Source: Rotaria sp. Silwood1 (Eukaryota > Rotifera > Eurotatoria > Philodinida > Philodinidae). Taken from it: a DNA stretch of 64,000 nucleotides. Positions 48,990-61,453 of this stretch are shown in pieces. Every line of letters begins with the position of its first letter. Position 1 is the first letter of the stretch. The notes under the pieces were generated by a model. That model saw only the letters and a program-made list of their open reading frames with translations. It ran no database searches and was not told the DNA's origin. The translations under genes were made by a program, and so were the position numbers. The DNA lies in assembly GCA_905250075.1 (NCBI GenBank), contig CAJNOP010000020.1, forward strand, positions 2,288,862 to 2,352,861. Direction: 5' to 3'.

Positions 48990-50656
48990 AAAAACTCATG
49001 GTTTGAATGGTTTCGTTTACGACGAAGAAAACCAAATTCTGAAGAAGAAATCAATGAAATTCATGATCTTATTCTTAATGTTTATGAATCGATGGATGAT
49101 CAAGCACGTGCTGTTCTTCTTTCTCTATCTAAAATCATTCAAGATGAAGATAGTTCAGTAACAATTGAAGAGAAAATCAAAGCTATTGTTGCCATTGGTC
49201 ATTCACTTTGTTGTGGTATAAACTAACAAAAATATCTTTAAAGATGATTTAAAATTTATTTATTTTAAATGATCATATAGCTCATGTGCAAGTAAAAAAT
49301 TCAACACAAATCTATTCAAAATTACTCGTGCGAGCATTGTCTCATCAAGACTTACGAATGCGTTTGGCTGCCATGATTGCTATTGCTGAAACAGCAATTG
49401 ATAATCTTAGTTTTCAAATGAAAGTAATTACTTTTGGTTTGATTGGAAATTTTTCGATTGGAGACAGAACACATCATAGGACGCAGGATCTGTAGCACCT
49501 TCAAGTCCTCTTATTGATCATTATCACATGAAGTTCTGATCTAGTAGAGAAACTCATCGTAATTTTCCGTTATTATCAATAGTAGTCAAAAGAGTGTCTG
49601 ACATGCTAGCGACTAGTGCTTCAATGAAAATATTATTTAGCTTACGTTAGTTGAATTGACCTGTAATCAAAGACCAATACGTTTTTTAGCAAATTAAATT
49701 GATAACATATTATTTATTTTTCGAAACGAGAAATTCAAGAAAAAGCAATAAAAAGAAAACTTATTGCTTCTCGTTGTCCATCTGTTTATATTGATGATCT
49801 TTTGAATCTTGTATTTTTATGTTTTTTTTTTATTATTGTTCATTTCATTTCTACCGAAAAAATGTTATAAAGTAAATGATTTTTGTATAAATACTTTGTC
49901 TATGATATTTATTCTTGTAACTCATATACAGACAAGCGTTTTATTGTCGAAGATGCAATAAAAAGGTCATTCTTCAAGCCAGATGCAGAAGAATTGTTTG
50001 GCCTATTAGGACAAAGAAAACCGCCCTTTAAGGTTCTCTAATTGCAAGCATCTCAATAATTCGACAGAAAAAAATTCTTCTGTTAATTGTATATGTCCAT
50101 TTATCTTTCAACAATCTTCATCGAATTTCTTTCTCAGTTAAATGAAAATGATATAATAGCAAAATTATTCGAAATAATGAAAAATTCAATGCCACATGCT
50201 GGTCGTAGACTTGATGATATAAATGAACATTCAAAGTTGGTTGCATGGAGTTCTTATACAATTGTCAATATCTGTGCTAATTGCATGCCAAATATTCTTC
50301 TACTTAAAGGTAGAAGAAAAAAATCAGAATACCAATGCACTATATATATATACATAATTATTTCTTTTCTTTTTTTTAAATAAGATATTGTTCCTCATGA
50401 ATTAGAAACTTTAAATGAGGCTATTCAAATGGAAATTTGGCGTTATGTTTGGCGTGAAAATTATGCTCAAATAATTGTTGAATTTGCTGATAGTAAACTA
50501 ATTTCCAATATTATATGCAATGCTATTCAACCAAAATCTTATTTATTTGAAAATCATCATGAACAAACATCGAATAGAAGTTCGCTTAATAATAACTTAA
50601 GTTCATCAAATCGTATAACATTTTCAGTAAATTACCAACGATGTACAATTCTTTAA
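48990..50656 (+). CDS. Orphan alpha-helical (HEAT/ARM-like) protein, 5' exon not found
   Basis: Exons 48990-49215, 49281-49423, 50138-50309 and 50385-50656 join in phase and end at a stop. The first acceptor (GTCTAAATAG) shows that at least one upstream coding exon exists. The protein reads WFEWFRLRRKPNSEEE, then amphipathic helices such as RAVLLSLSKIIQDEDSSVTI, KIKAIVAIGHSLC, SKLLVRALSHQDLRMRLAAM and HSKLVAWSSYTIVNICANCM. The repeated helix pairs suggest a HEAT/armadillo-like solenoid, but I do not recognise a family. The tail is Ser/Asn-rich. The 49424-50137 intron is unusually long for this gene and includes exon-like stretches that do not fit the reading phase. Confidence 0.6.
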
Positions 50657-51773
50657 TAAATCATTAAATATATGATACATCCTTCGTCTACCTATAGGCA
50701 TATATAGATATATATAAATCAGTAATAATCAAGATTAACATTTAATGAATAAACTGGAGTAATTTTTATCGTAATTAATAAGTGATGTAAAAACTCTTGA
50801 AAAGACTGTTGAAATCTATTTCTCAACAATATAGCATCGGATTGATTTTGATATGTTTTGCTTCAAAGAGAAAAGTTTGAAAAGTATATATATTTAAAAA
50901 AAAGTCTTCGGGAAAGCTCATTTTTGAATATTAATCATTCTCATTTGATAGGGCTAGCATTAAAACTCATTAGAGAAATTTACTTTGGAGTCTGTTGTTT
51001 CTCTCTAGAGATTTCAAAGAAAAAGCTCGTCATGCTATTTACTTCATAATCAACTGTCTAGTTGATGCATCATGCTTAAAATTTTATTATTTATGAAGGC
51101 ATCATATAATTCATAACATTCAATATTAATAAACATCAAAATCTTCTCTACATACCATGTCTGTTAGAAGCAGCTATTCTTTTTATAAATACTCTACATA
51201 CATCAGTTTGAATAATGTATGTATTTAATCAGAATTTTTTATCGAACATATACAAAATATTGAAGAAAAAAAAAGAGTTAACATTAACAAATTGAGTATG
51301 TTACTTTTTTTCTTACAAATCAAATTCAAATGTTTTGCAAAAAAAAGAACTCTCATTTTCATCACTCTCTTTTATTGATTGATCTTACGAAACTGCTTTG
51401 GATTCATCTTCAAAGAATTACTTACTTTTATGTCAAAGATTATTGTTATCAGTAATAATATACATAATCAATCAAGAAAATAACGCCATCTATAAAGAAG
51501 ATTTTTATTAGACAAAACTACGTTTTTTTTTCATTCTTTCTTCAACTTTTTTTATTATTCTTAACTATTCATATTATTTTTGATAGAATTCTATATATAA
51601 TTTTCAAATCCAATAATATTTCCCAATCAATATGAAATGATTCATTTTATTATGCGAGGTCAAATGAGATTGAATCGATCAAATTTAAGCAACGAAATTG
51701 AGTTTGTTTTGTATTTATTTAACATTTCTTCCTAGATGAAACGAAATCTTACTTTAAAAAAATAATAAAAAAA
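50657..51773. other. Intergenic region upstream of the JIP3/4 gene
   Basis: AT-rich, about 1.1 kb, no coding segment recognised. It should contain the JIP3/4 promoter; no motif could be assigned. Confidence 0.5.
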
Positions 51774-54700
51774 ATGTCTTCAGAACCTACTGTAACAAAA
51801 CCAATATTTTCACCAAATCGTACACGTTTGAAAACTTCGGATCAAAATAATTCTAATGAACATGAATTATCATCATCGGCAGCAAGTGAAGAAAGTCATA
51901 CATTATTATCTGAAACTGTAACAACATTAGCAAGTAATGTTTATAATGAATTAGAACGTATTATAAAAAATTTCGGTGAAAATAGTGTAAAAGATCTGAT
52001 GCCTGTTATGATATCAACATTAGGTTTGTTACAACAAAAAAGAAAAACAATAAAATTTTCTTGTTTATTTTTAGAATCACTCGATAGTGCCCTAAATGAA
52101 CGTGAAGTTAGTAAACTTGAAATTGAATCATTAAAAGAACAGAATGAACAATTATTTCAACAATATGAACGTGAAAAAGGTTTTCATAAAGAATATCAAC
52201 AGGTAAATTTTTTATTTTATCTTTAAAAAAAAAACAAAAAGATTTTAAAAATTTTCATTTTTAGCGTTATCTTCAAGTTGAAGATCATCTTGAAGAAACG
52301 AAACGTGAAAATGATGAAAAATTACAAAGTCTTGAATCTATTGTTAAAATATTTGAAATAAAAGCACGAAATGCAGCAGATCATGTTGCACGTTTAGAAG
52401 AAAAAGAAAATGAAATGAAAACAGAATATAAACGACTACATGAACGATATTGTGAAGTATGAGATATAAGAAAACCAAAAGAAAATAAGAAAATATTTTT
52501 CCATTATATATTTAGTTATTCAAAGCTCATTGTGATTATATGGAAAGAACGAAAATTTTATATGGAACTGATCGATTGGATCAATTATCTACGACACATA
52601 ATGTTCCACGTTCTCGGTTAGTTTTGCCGTTTGTAAAAAAAAAAAAAAAAAAGTATCTTGTATTTGCGGAGCGATTTAAACGGTCAGACTAGACAATGTT
52701 ATCTAATATACGAGTAGGGTTCGGGTTCAAAAATTCTCGATTCAACAGACTCTACTACTGAGCGCTAATAGATATATTACATTATTAATCTATAGCCAAT
52801 TATTGTAATAGTTACTATATAGGCTATTACTTATGTACAAACTGATTTATCTGTTTCCGAGCTAGACTAGTGCTCGTATTCAAATACATATGCGTATTTA
52901 TCACTATAAAAATGATTTTTCTAAATTATATAGAGGTAACCTTCCATTAACATCTCAACAACAATCCCAAGTATTAGACAATAAACAACCATCTTCTAAT
53001 GAACCATTAACCGATGAAATAATTCCTTCACGTCCAGATCTTTCTTTCCAGTAAATTTTTATTAAATTTTTTAATAAATTAATTCATTAATATTAATTCT
53101 TATTGTATTAGAACTTTTAAACAACCAACTGTTGGTGTTAATTTTCGTTCGGAACTTGAAGCTGCTGATGGTAAACAAACTCAAACAGAATCAATGACCA
53201 GTAATGATGCAGCTGTAAATACAGGTATATATCCTTTTTATTTTTTTTTTCTATCCCAACCCTTTCCCTTTCTCTCACATACAAACACACCTAAAATTCA
53301 GAAAAAAAAAATTCCATATTCAAACTTAGTTTTTCATGATGATTGGGTAGAGAATTGGTCAAGTAGTTGTAAGTAAATGAATTCATTTTTTTCTGTCCTA
53401 AGGATGTATGATATGCAAGAATAAAAAAAAAGCAAACTTAACTTGTATTTGACTAGTGCATGACTTTGTAATACGCATAAATATTTTCAGCTAAATCGGC
53501 AAAATCTACATCAACAATATCAATAACAAATTCATCAAAAATGTCTGATGAAATGTCTTTAAAAGAATTTGCATCAGGTCGGCTAGCTATTGTAAAAATT
53601 CATGTTGTCTAATTGTTTGTTTATTTAAACATGTGCTCGTATGATTAAATGAAATATGCCAATGCTGANNNNNNNNNNTTTTTTTTCTTATTTCCCGATT
53701 TAACTGAACTTATATGCTGCTTGTGCTTTTGCTTATTTGTATGCATTACATTGTAAATTTCGTTGTTTTTTTTTTCCGCCTTATATCTGATAATATTTGC
53801 ATTTTGTTTGTTTGTGTATTGTCTATGTTGCATGCTATGTAGGACTGTTCTCGAAACTTCGAAGTCTCAATCTACTATCGGAACCATTTGATGACCAACA
53901 ATTCTTCGTTAATGAAGATGAATTCGAACAGACAAACAACACTGCAGGTGATCTGAATCAAATCAGTTTAAGAACGAAAATAAGAATAATAAAAAGATTA
54001 TTTTGCATGTGCATGTCAAAAAAAAAAATTTTTTTGATTTTGTTCTTCTTCTTCTTTTTTTTAATTAATTAATTTAATTTACGAATGATATTGATTTTTA
54101 AATAGATGTAGCAGCTAGTGATGATGATGATGATATGTCAACAAATGATGTGTAAGTTAGAAATATTTATTTTGATAAAATTATAATTGAACTTTTGTTT
54201 TTGTAGAAAAAATGCAGAAGTTTTTTATAAAGAAACACAAAATGAAAATATTGATATATCAGATGTGGATTCATCAGCAGATTTATTTGGTAAATAAAAA
54301 TTAATTATTTGAATTTTTTTTTTTCTGTTTATTTTTATTTATCTCTTGTGTTTTTAATTCTTATTCAGTTCGACAAAGTTTTTACGGTGAGAATTTCTTG
54401 TTGTAAAATAGGACATAGGAAGTTTCTTGTTTGTTTTCTTTTTTTTTCTTTTTATTAATGCTTGGATAGATCTAATACTAATATTTTTGTTTTGTTTTTT
54501 GAATATTTATATATTAGCTATTATATTTTGTTTTGAATAATTTAGGTATGACAAAAGAAGTATCAAATTTAATTAAAGAAAATAATGAACTCCTTGAAAC
54601 AAAGTATGTAAAACTACAAATAATAATAAAGAAAATATGTTTATATTGTTTTATTTGAATAGGAATGCATTGAATGTACTTAAAGATGATTTATTAGTAA

Positions 54701-57700
54701 AAATTGAAGAATTATCAAAGTAAAATAGAGTTCTTTACTATGTATATTTCATAAATTACATATTTTATTTTAAGTGAACAAGAAATTCTTCGAGAAGAAG
54801 TTAGTTCATTACAAACAGTTAAAAGTCGATTACAATCGAGGTAGAAAAAAAGATAACAAGAAAATTTTCTAATGACTAAAAAAAAAAAATTTCATATTAT
54901 AGAATAACCGAAGTTGAAGATGAACTTCGTAAAACACGTGAAGAACTTGAAAAAAAGAGAAAAGAAGAAGAGGTAAGATTAAAAAAATGTCTTCGTAAGC
55001 ATGAAGAACCAAAAAAAAAAAAGAATTTGCATGTATACTTAACATAGTAATACTCTCTAATAGATTCTTGAGTTTCTTTGGAATGTAAGTTTATTTTACA
55101 AAAAAGTTTAATCTTTTTGCTGCTCTATTATCAATGAATAATTAGATTTATTTAGATGATTGCTATGATATTTTTATGTAATAAATTGTTTTGTTTTTTT
55201 TTTAATAATATATTATATTCTATCAGGAAGATGTACCGATGGCAGATAGAAAGCGTTTTACTCGAGTTGAAATGCAACGTGTTCTTCTTGAACGTAATCA
55301 ATACAAACAACGTTTATTTGAACTTGAAGAAGCTATTCATTGGCAAGATGCTTTACGTGCATCCAAACATGAACAAATGCATCCATCAACAACCATGCAT
55401 ACGATGGGTGATAATGCATTTGATCAGACACAAAACAAGAAAAGAACAACATTTTGGAAACTGTGAGTTAATATTAACAAAAAAAAAAAAAAACAGATTT
55501 TATAATGAAATTGGAAAATTTGTGTTGTACCCTCAATTATTATAGAAAACTATTCTCGCATTCTATCTATCCGTTCGGTACATTTTTCATTTTATTAGAT
55601 ATTTACTAATGTATGCATGAAATGACCAAGCTTATGCCGCAACAAAAAAAAGCGAAACCTTCGAACAGACATCTTTTTTTTCCTTATAGACAATTTCGAT
55701 GAAAAGCAAAGGTACACAAACAAAAATACATTATCAACAAATAGTAGAACGAAATTCTTCACCTTCATTATCAACAAATTCTTCTAAAACTTCATCAAAA
55801 CCTTTGTGGCGTATGTTCAGTAATAACTGGTTACCCACAAATGCTTTCATTTCACGTGCTGGTGCTATACAGAATGATATAAGAGAGGGTACAACACAAA
55901 TGTCTGTGTTGTAAGAATAAAAAAAGATCCATTAACTATTATGATTTATTTTATTAGAATAAATACATTTTTTTAATTTATTTTTTCTTATTTCTATTCA
56001 ATTTTCTAGTTTTTCGGGATTATTTGGTACTGGTGTTAAAGATATTCCACCAAAACGCACAGCTACAACTAATCTATCTTCACTTTCTACAACAGTTAAA
56101 CGTAGTCCAACCAATGATCAAATAACACCAATCATCAATAGACAAGAAAATACAACAGATGAAACTCATCCATTAGAACGATCAATATCGGACAGGTTTG
56201 ATTTTTTAAAAAAATATCTAAATGATAAAAAATTCTGATAAAATTCATTTCAAGAAAACTTGAACATATCCATCTTCTATTCTTTACAATGATTATTAGT
56301 CTGTTTTAACATAGACATATGAAAAAGTATTGACTCTTTCAGTTGATTAGCATATATCTTTCTAAGCATATGAAAAAAATATCGAAAAAACTTCAAGAAA
56401 GCCTCCATGAAATGTTTCGTTACCTCATGATGTACTATATATAGTTTTACGACTACCTCAAGTCCGAATTTCTTAAACTAAAATGCATGAAGTAAGAGTC
56501 GATGCCACTTAACAGTAAATTTCTACTAATAAATCCTGTGCACCAAGACCTCTCGCACTGACTTCTCAGATTACCTAACATAATTTAACACATATGTAAC
56601 ATATGAAAATTAGCTCTAGGAAAGTTTCCTATCCTGAGGTGCACGTTTTTTTTATTTTGCAAAGCCATGTCTCAAAAAAAGAATTTTATCTATGTACGTA
56701 AAAATGATTTTTATTTTATTTAATTTAGTACGACAGTAATTGATATGCCGAAACAATCATCATCAACACGTCAAAGTAGTTCAATATTGATTAATGATGA
56801 TAATCGTCTTCAAGCATATGGTTGGAGTTTATCATCAAAAAATCAATTAAAATTATCCGAAGTAAATGGTAAAGTTCAAGTTAATGTACCTGTTCCAGTT
56901 TATTGTCGACCAATATTTAATACAAATGATACAACACAAGTATATTCTTTTTAAATATTCTTTTTTGTCTTATTTAATTTTATTTAGATATGGTGTGCTG
57001 TTGGTATTGATCTCGATGGTTCATCATTAACTACTGATGATACATCAACAACAAATGAAACATCTGTTGATCAATTAAATAAACAATTAATTGAATCATA
57101 TCATCAAATGATTGATGAACAATGTTTAAAATTATCATCAATTGTTTGGATTGCTGCTAAATCCAATGATACAGCTATGATTACAATTATTGATTCAAAT
57201 AAAGCTGAAAAAGTTATTGATACATTTACATTAGGAAATACTGTTGTTTATACAATGGGTAGCGTTCCAGGTAAAATTAAAAACAGTATCATTTAATTAT
57301 ATTCTTTGTAATAAATTTCTATAGGACCATCAAGTACGGATTATTCACCATTTGATGATTCAAAATGGACTTTATTTGAAGCTGATACGGCATTAGCTAG
57401 TGGTAATATTTAAAGAAAAATTTTTATTAAAAAACTAAAAAAAAATTATTCGTTTAGATGTAAAAGTAACACCTTGTACTGTTTCATCCCTTTCTACAGG
57501 TGGAAGTAAGATTTCGTTATTTTCTTTTTTTTGTAAATAGATGAATCAAATTGTACGTTTTTTTAATTTGAGGTCGTTCAAGTACTTCAGAAACAGTTCC
57601 ACTGGAATTAAAAGTATCTGAACAAGTTTTAGCTGATGTAGCTCGTCAACGTTAGTATTTTATTAATAAGATATCTATTCAATACATATCTTTTTTTGAT

Positions 57701-60700
57701 AGAAGAAAAGAGAACTAGAGAAAATAGATCGTATTCTGTTTCGAAAGCATTTTTCTCTTGGTCAGGATTTGTTCGTCGAAAAGATAGTAACGCTCATTGT
57801 CTGGTTATTTTTTATGCTGCTATAATTGTTTTTTTTTTGACAAATTTCAATTTACACTCGCACGAAAAACAGATTACTTTTAATGTGAATTTTTCTTCTC
57901 TCTCGAAGTAATGATTTGGATAGAGAAATTTGTTTCCAATAAAGATGTTAGGAAAATAAGATCTAGATTATTTTCCTAAAATTTAGGATTTCTAGAAGAT
58001 CGAAAGCCTAGTTTTCTAATACACAGAACCTATAAGTTTCTTTTGATTCTAAAAAGTGATAGATCAACTAATTATCTAGTAGAAGCGATATATCTAAGCT
58101 CTCTGCAGTATTTTTTTCCATTTTCTAGAGAGTTAGTTGCTCTATCAGCCTGTATAATCAAAGGAAACTTTGACTTTGCAGTTCTGCATGCTGAAAAACC
58201 AAGTTTTTGGTTTCTAAGAGATCCTGAGTTTTAAGAATGCAGTAGAGCTCATCGGGTGCAGAAACGTTGAACCGTACTTTGATACTCAATACAATTTTTC
58301 TAATCAGAATGGATAGTTGTTCTGAAGATACAAGATAGTTCTTTCTAGTTTTCTTGTTTTCGGTGATGAGTGTACTGTACGTATCTCACAGACACCTAAA
58401 GCCCGTCGGGTTCGAAACTAATCTGTGGGACTCTAGAATATAGTGAGGATTTTCTTTTTGCTCAAATGTTTGTTGGAAACAAATTTTTCTATCTAATCCA
58501 CTATTCGAATTCTTTGTGCCGGTTGCTATTATGAAAAAAAAAATTAAATTAAATTTATTAAAATAAATTTTTGAAGTTACTGTATGTGAATATTTGTTTG
58601 TCTTTTAGCTGGAAATGAAGATAAGAGTAATTCTTCAGCGAAATATCCAACTGTTTGGTTAGGATCAGGTGATGGATGGTTATATATTCATTCAGCTATA
58701 AGTGAACACCGAAAAACAATTGAAAAAGTTTGGCTTCGACATGCTATTTATAGTATTGTGTAAGAAAAGAATTCTAAGAAAAAAAAACATAGGATTTATT
58801 TCATATTTTATTAGGCATGTTCGTGGTCGAGTATTTGTTGCACTTGCTAATGAAAAAATTGTTGTATTTCATCGTAATACAGGTATAAAAAAATCTTAAA
58901 AAGAAAATAAATGAAACTATCGTTTAAATTTAAAGATGGAACATGGAATTTAAATAACATTCATTTAATTGTGACGGGTAAAAGTCGAGAATCAGTTCGA
59001 TGTATGATTAATGTTGGAGAAACAATATGGTGTGGTGTAGCTAATCGAGTTTATGTTATTCATACACAAACACTAGAAGTTCGAGTATGTTGAAGATCTT
59101 TTTTTTATGACTTTAATTAAGAACTTCTTTTTTTGTGATCGATTAGAAACAATTCGATGTTCATTCACGATCGGATCATTCTGTTCAACATATGACTTGG
59201 TCTGGTGATGGTGTTTGGTTATCAATTCGTTTATCAAGTACTTTACAATTATATCATGCACAAACATATCAACATTTGCAAGATGTTGATGTACAACCAT
59301 ATGTTGAAAAAATGATTAGTAAGCTTCTTTTATTTCAACAGCATTGATATGCGTATTTATTTTATTTTTTTTTTAGCAACAGAAAAAACTGGTCTTTATT
59401 TTGTTCATATTAGTGCATTGACGATCGCATGTCGTCGTCTATGGATTGGTACTGGTAATGGTATTATTATTTCTGTTCCACTTACTGACAGTAAGTATCA
59501 TAGAAACATAATTTAATTAATCAAGATAAATATTATTGATTGGCATTACACTTAAGCTAAGAGATAGCAAATATTCAAATTACGTTAAGAATGAACCGTT
59601 GATAAATCTAAAGAAAGAGACAAGTTCAAAACAGAAAAAAACTCCCAAATGAATTAGTTGATATTTGCATTAACACCCCCTCTCTCTCTTCCTCAGGGTG
59701 AAAGTCTAATCTCAAGGTTATGATCTTCTAAATGTAATAGAAGACCAGCCTATCGGAACGAATGCAAAATAGTAATGTAAATTATCGTAGTGGTGGATCT
59801 AGGGTTTTGATAAATAGAGACACTTAAACAAAAAGAGTGGGAGAATCAAAGTCATAAGAAGTGTTTTGAAGTACGATTAAAGGTTGTACTGGCTCAGTTT
59901 TGAGTGTTTTCCAATGAAGAAAACTTGAAAAATAGTTCGAAAGGAAGAAATGATTGTTCCTAATCCTTCTTTCTTAATCCACTATTGAACTATCAAATAG
60001 ATTAATTGATTATTTGTTCGCTGTTTATTTATAACTTTTTTGATGGATCTAATTTTAGTTGTTCGATATGTTTTCTTTCAACGAACAAATGAGTTTCTAT
60101 TGCGACGTTGAAAAAAGTACACGCATTAACATTAATGAGAAACAGCTGTTCCAGAACTGATAAATAGGACAGAAACATGCTTTAATATTATTTTGTTATG
60201 GGATTATAGACAGTCTAGAAATAAAATGATTTAAATTTTTACTAAGTTGAAAGAAACATCAATATGTGTTTAATTGAAAACTAAAATATTTGACAAATCA
60301 ATTGAAATTAAGCAAGAATTTATCAGTTTCAAAAAAACAAGTGTCAGTATACGAAAAAGATAATAATCATTATTGAAATACTCATAAGCTCAAAACTATC
60401 TATGTCATACAGATAAGAAACTTATTTGGTAATAAACGATTTTCTTCATACTTCTTTCAAAACAGTTGAAATGTATAACTTGTTACATTCCTGAATGATG
60501 TTGCCTATCTGAAACGTATACGAAGTTGATTTCACTAAATTTTGTTTTTTGTCTAGATATATCAGCACCATCATCGAGTTCATCAACAACAAAACCTGGT
60601 TCTGTTGTTCGTGTCTATGATCAAACATCATCAAATTATATTCCATATTGTAGTATGAATAATGCCCAATTATCATTTCATGGTTATCGAGATGCTGTAA

Positions 60701-60951
60701 AATTTTTTGTTGCTGTACCTGGTCAACCACCATCGAAATTACTTCATGATGATGAATCAGTTAATTCAACATTAACTTCAAACACAACTGATACATCAAC
60801 ATTAGCGTTTGGTGATATACTTGTTGTAAGTGGTGGTGATGGTTATATTGATTTTCGTATTGGAGATTCAACAACAGAAAAACTTGATGATGTAAATAAT
60901 AGCAATAGAAATATATCATATCTTATTGTTTGGCATTTGGGTTCGACTTAA
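51774..60951 (+). CDS. MAPK8IP3/SPAG9-like: JIP3/JIP4-family kinesin-dynein adaptor and JNK scaffold
   Basis: More than twenty exons on the plus strand. The N-terminal RH1 region is at 51774-52460 ([33 protein letters not shown]), followed by a long coiled coil. A leucine-zipper segment spans about 54545-54975 ([47 protein letters not shown]). The RH2 domain is at about 55236-55466 ([20 protein letters not shown]). The C-terminal beta-propeller runs from about 56745 to 60951, with [99 protein letters not shown] and [14 protein letters not shown], ending [10 protein letters not shown]. Family members link JNK pathway kinases and kinesin-1/dynein to vesicles and lysosomes through RH domains that bind Rab/Arf GTPases. 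The gene contains an 18-nt microexon, a 51-nt in-frame intron, a 10-N gap in an intron and a foldback element in the 57652-58607 intron. Confidence 0.92.
53669..53678. other. Short assembly gap (10 N) in a JIP3/4 intron
   Basis: Ten undetermined bases next to a poly-T tract, most likely an unresolved homopolymer. It lies between the exon ending in KEFASG and the exon starting [10 protein letters not shown], so the reading frame is unaffected. Confidence 0.95.
54369..54386 (+). other. 18-nt microexon of the JIP3/4 gene
   Basis: TTCGACAAAGTTTTTACG is bounded by TTATTCAG and GTGAGA. It fits phase 1 on both sides, turning DLFG-MTKEV into DLF-VRQSFY-GMTKEV. Skipping it also keeps the frame, so it is probably an alternatively spliced cassette. 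Based only on splice-site and phase matching. Confidence 0.6.
57904..58508. mobile_element. Roughly 600-bp foldback element in JIP3/4 intron
   Basis: The outer inverted repeats are tagagaaatttgtttccaa (57921-57939) and its near-complement ttggaaacaaatttttcta (about 58473-58491). The pairing continues weakly inward to a small central palindrome at about 58198-58215 (accaagtttttggt). The element lies within the 57652-58607 intron, the longest but one in this gene. A block near the left end (tctagaagatcgaaagccta) resembles the tektin-intron repeat. No transposase is present. Confidence 0.65.
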
Positions 60952-61453
60952 ATAATGATTAAATTACTTCCGCATTTTATCGCGTACCTATAAATATATA
61001 TATTTTTTTTCACCTAGTCAGAGAAAAAGGAAAAAAAATGATCGATACTCTTTTTCTTCTTCGGTTTTTTTTTGTTTACAGTGATGTAACAAAACGCGAT
61101 AAATTTCTCTATAAATGTATTGATAATTAATATTTACACTTCATATTTCCTGTCCTATTCTCTAAATTTATTATTTATTCTCGTTATTTCATTCTGTTTA
61201 CACACTTTATTTTATTTGTTTTGAAAGAAAGAAAACAAGAACGAAAACAAATCTGTTGTTTGTTGGTTTTCATTTTGATGCTTGGACAGCTTTTAATACA
61301 TATATATATATAGATGATTTCTTTTTGTGAACAAAAAAAACAGAAGAAAAAATAGAATTTTGAAAATATGTTTTACTGTTTTGTTTTGGTTTTTCTTTTT
61401 CGTTTTTTCTTTGAATTTTATTTTTTATTGAATTTTTCGTTTAATGTAATGAA
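60952..61453. other. Convergent 3' region between JIP3/4 and ankyrin genes
   Basis: About 500 bp between two converging stop codons. T-rich on the plus strand, with A/T homopolymers that would serve as 3' UTR and polyadenylation sequence for both genes. No other feature is seen. Confidence 0.5.

Noticed and set aside
59500-60540. Possible foldback in the 1-kb JIP3/4 intron
   Set aside because: Scanned for paired blocks as in the other long introns; no convincing inverted repeat was found by eye.
60446-60733. 95-aa minus-strand reading frame
   Set aside because: Antisense to a JIP3/4 propeller exon, whose plus-strand translation is clearly the real one.
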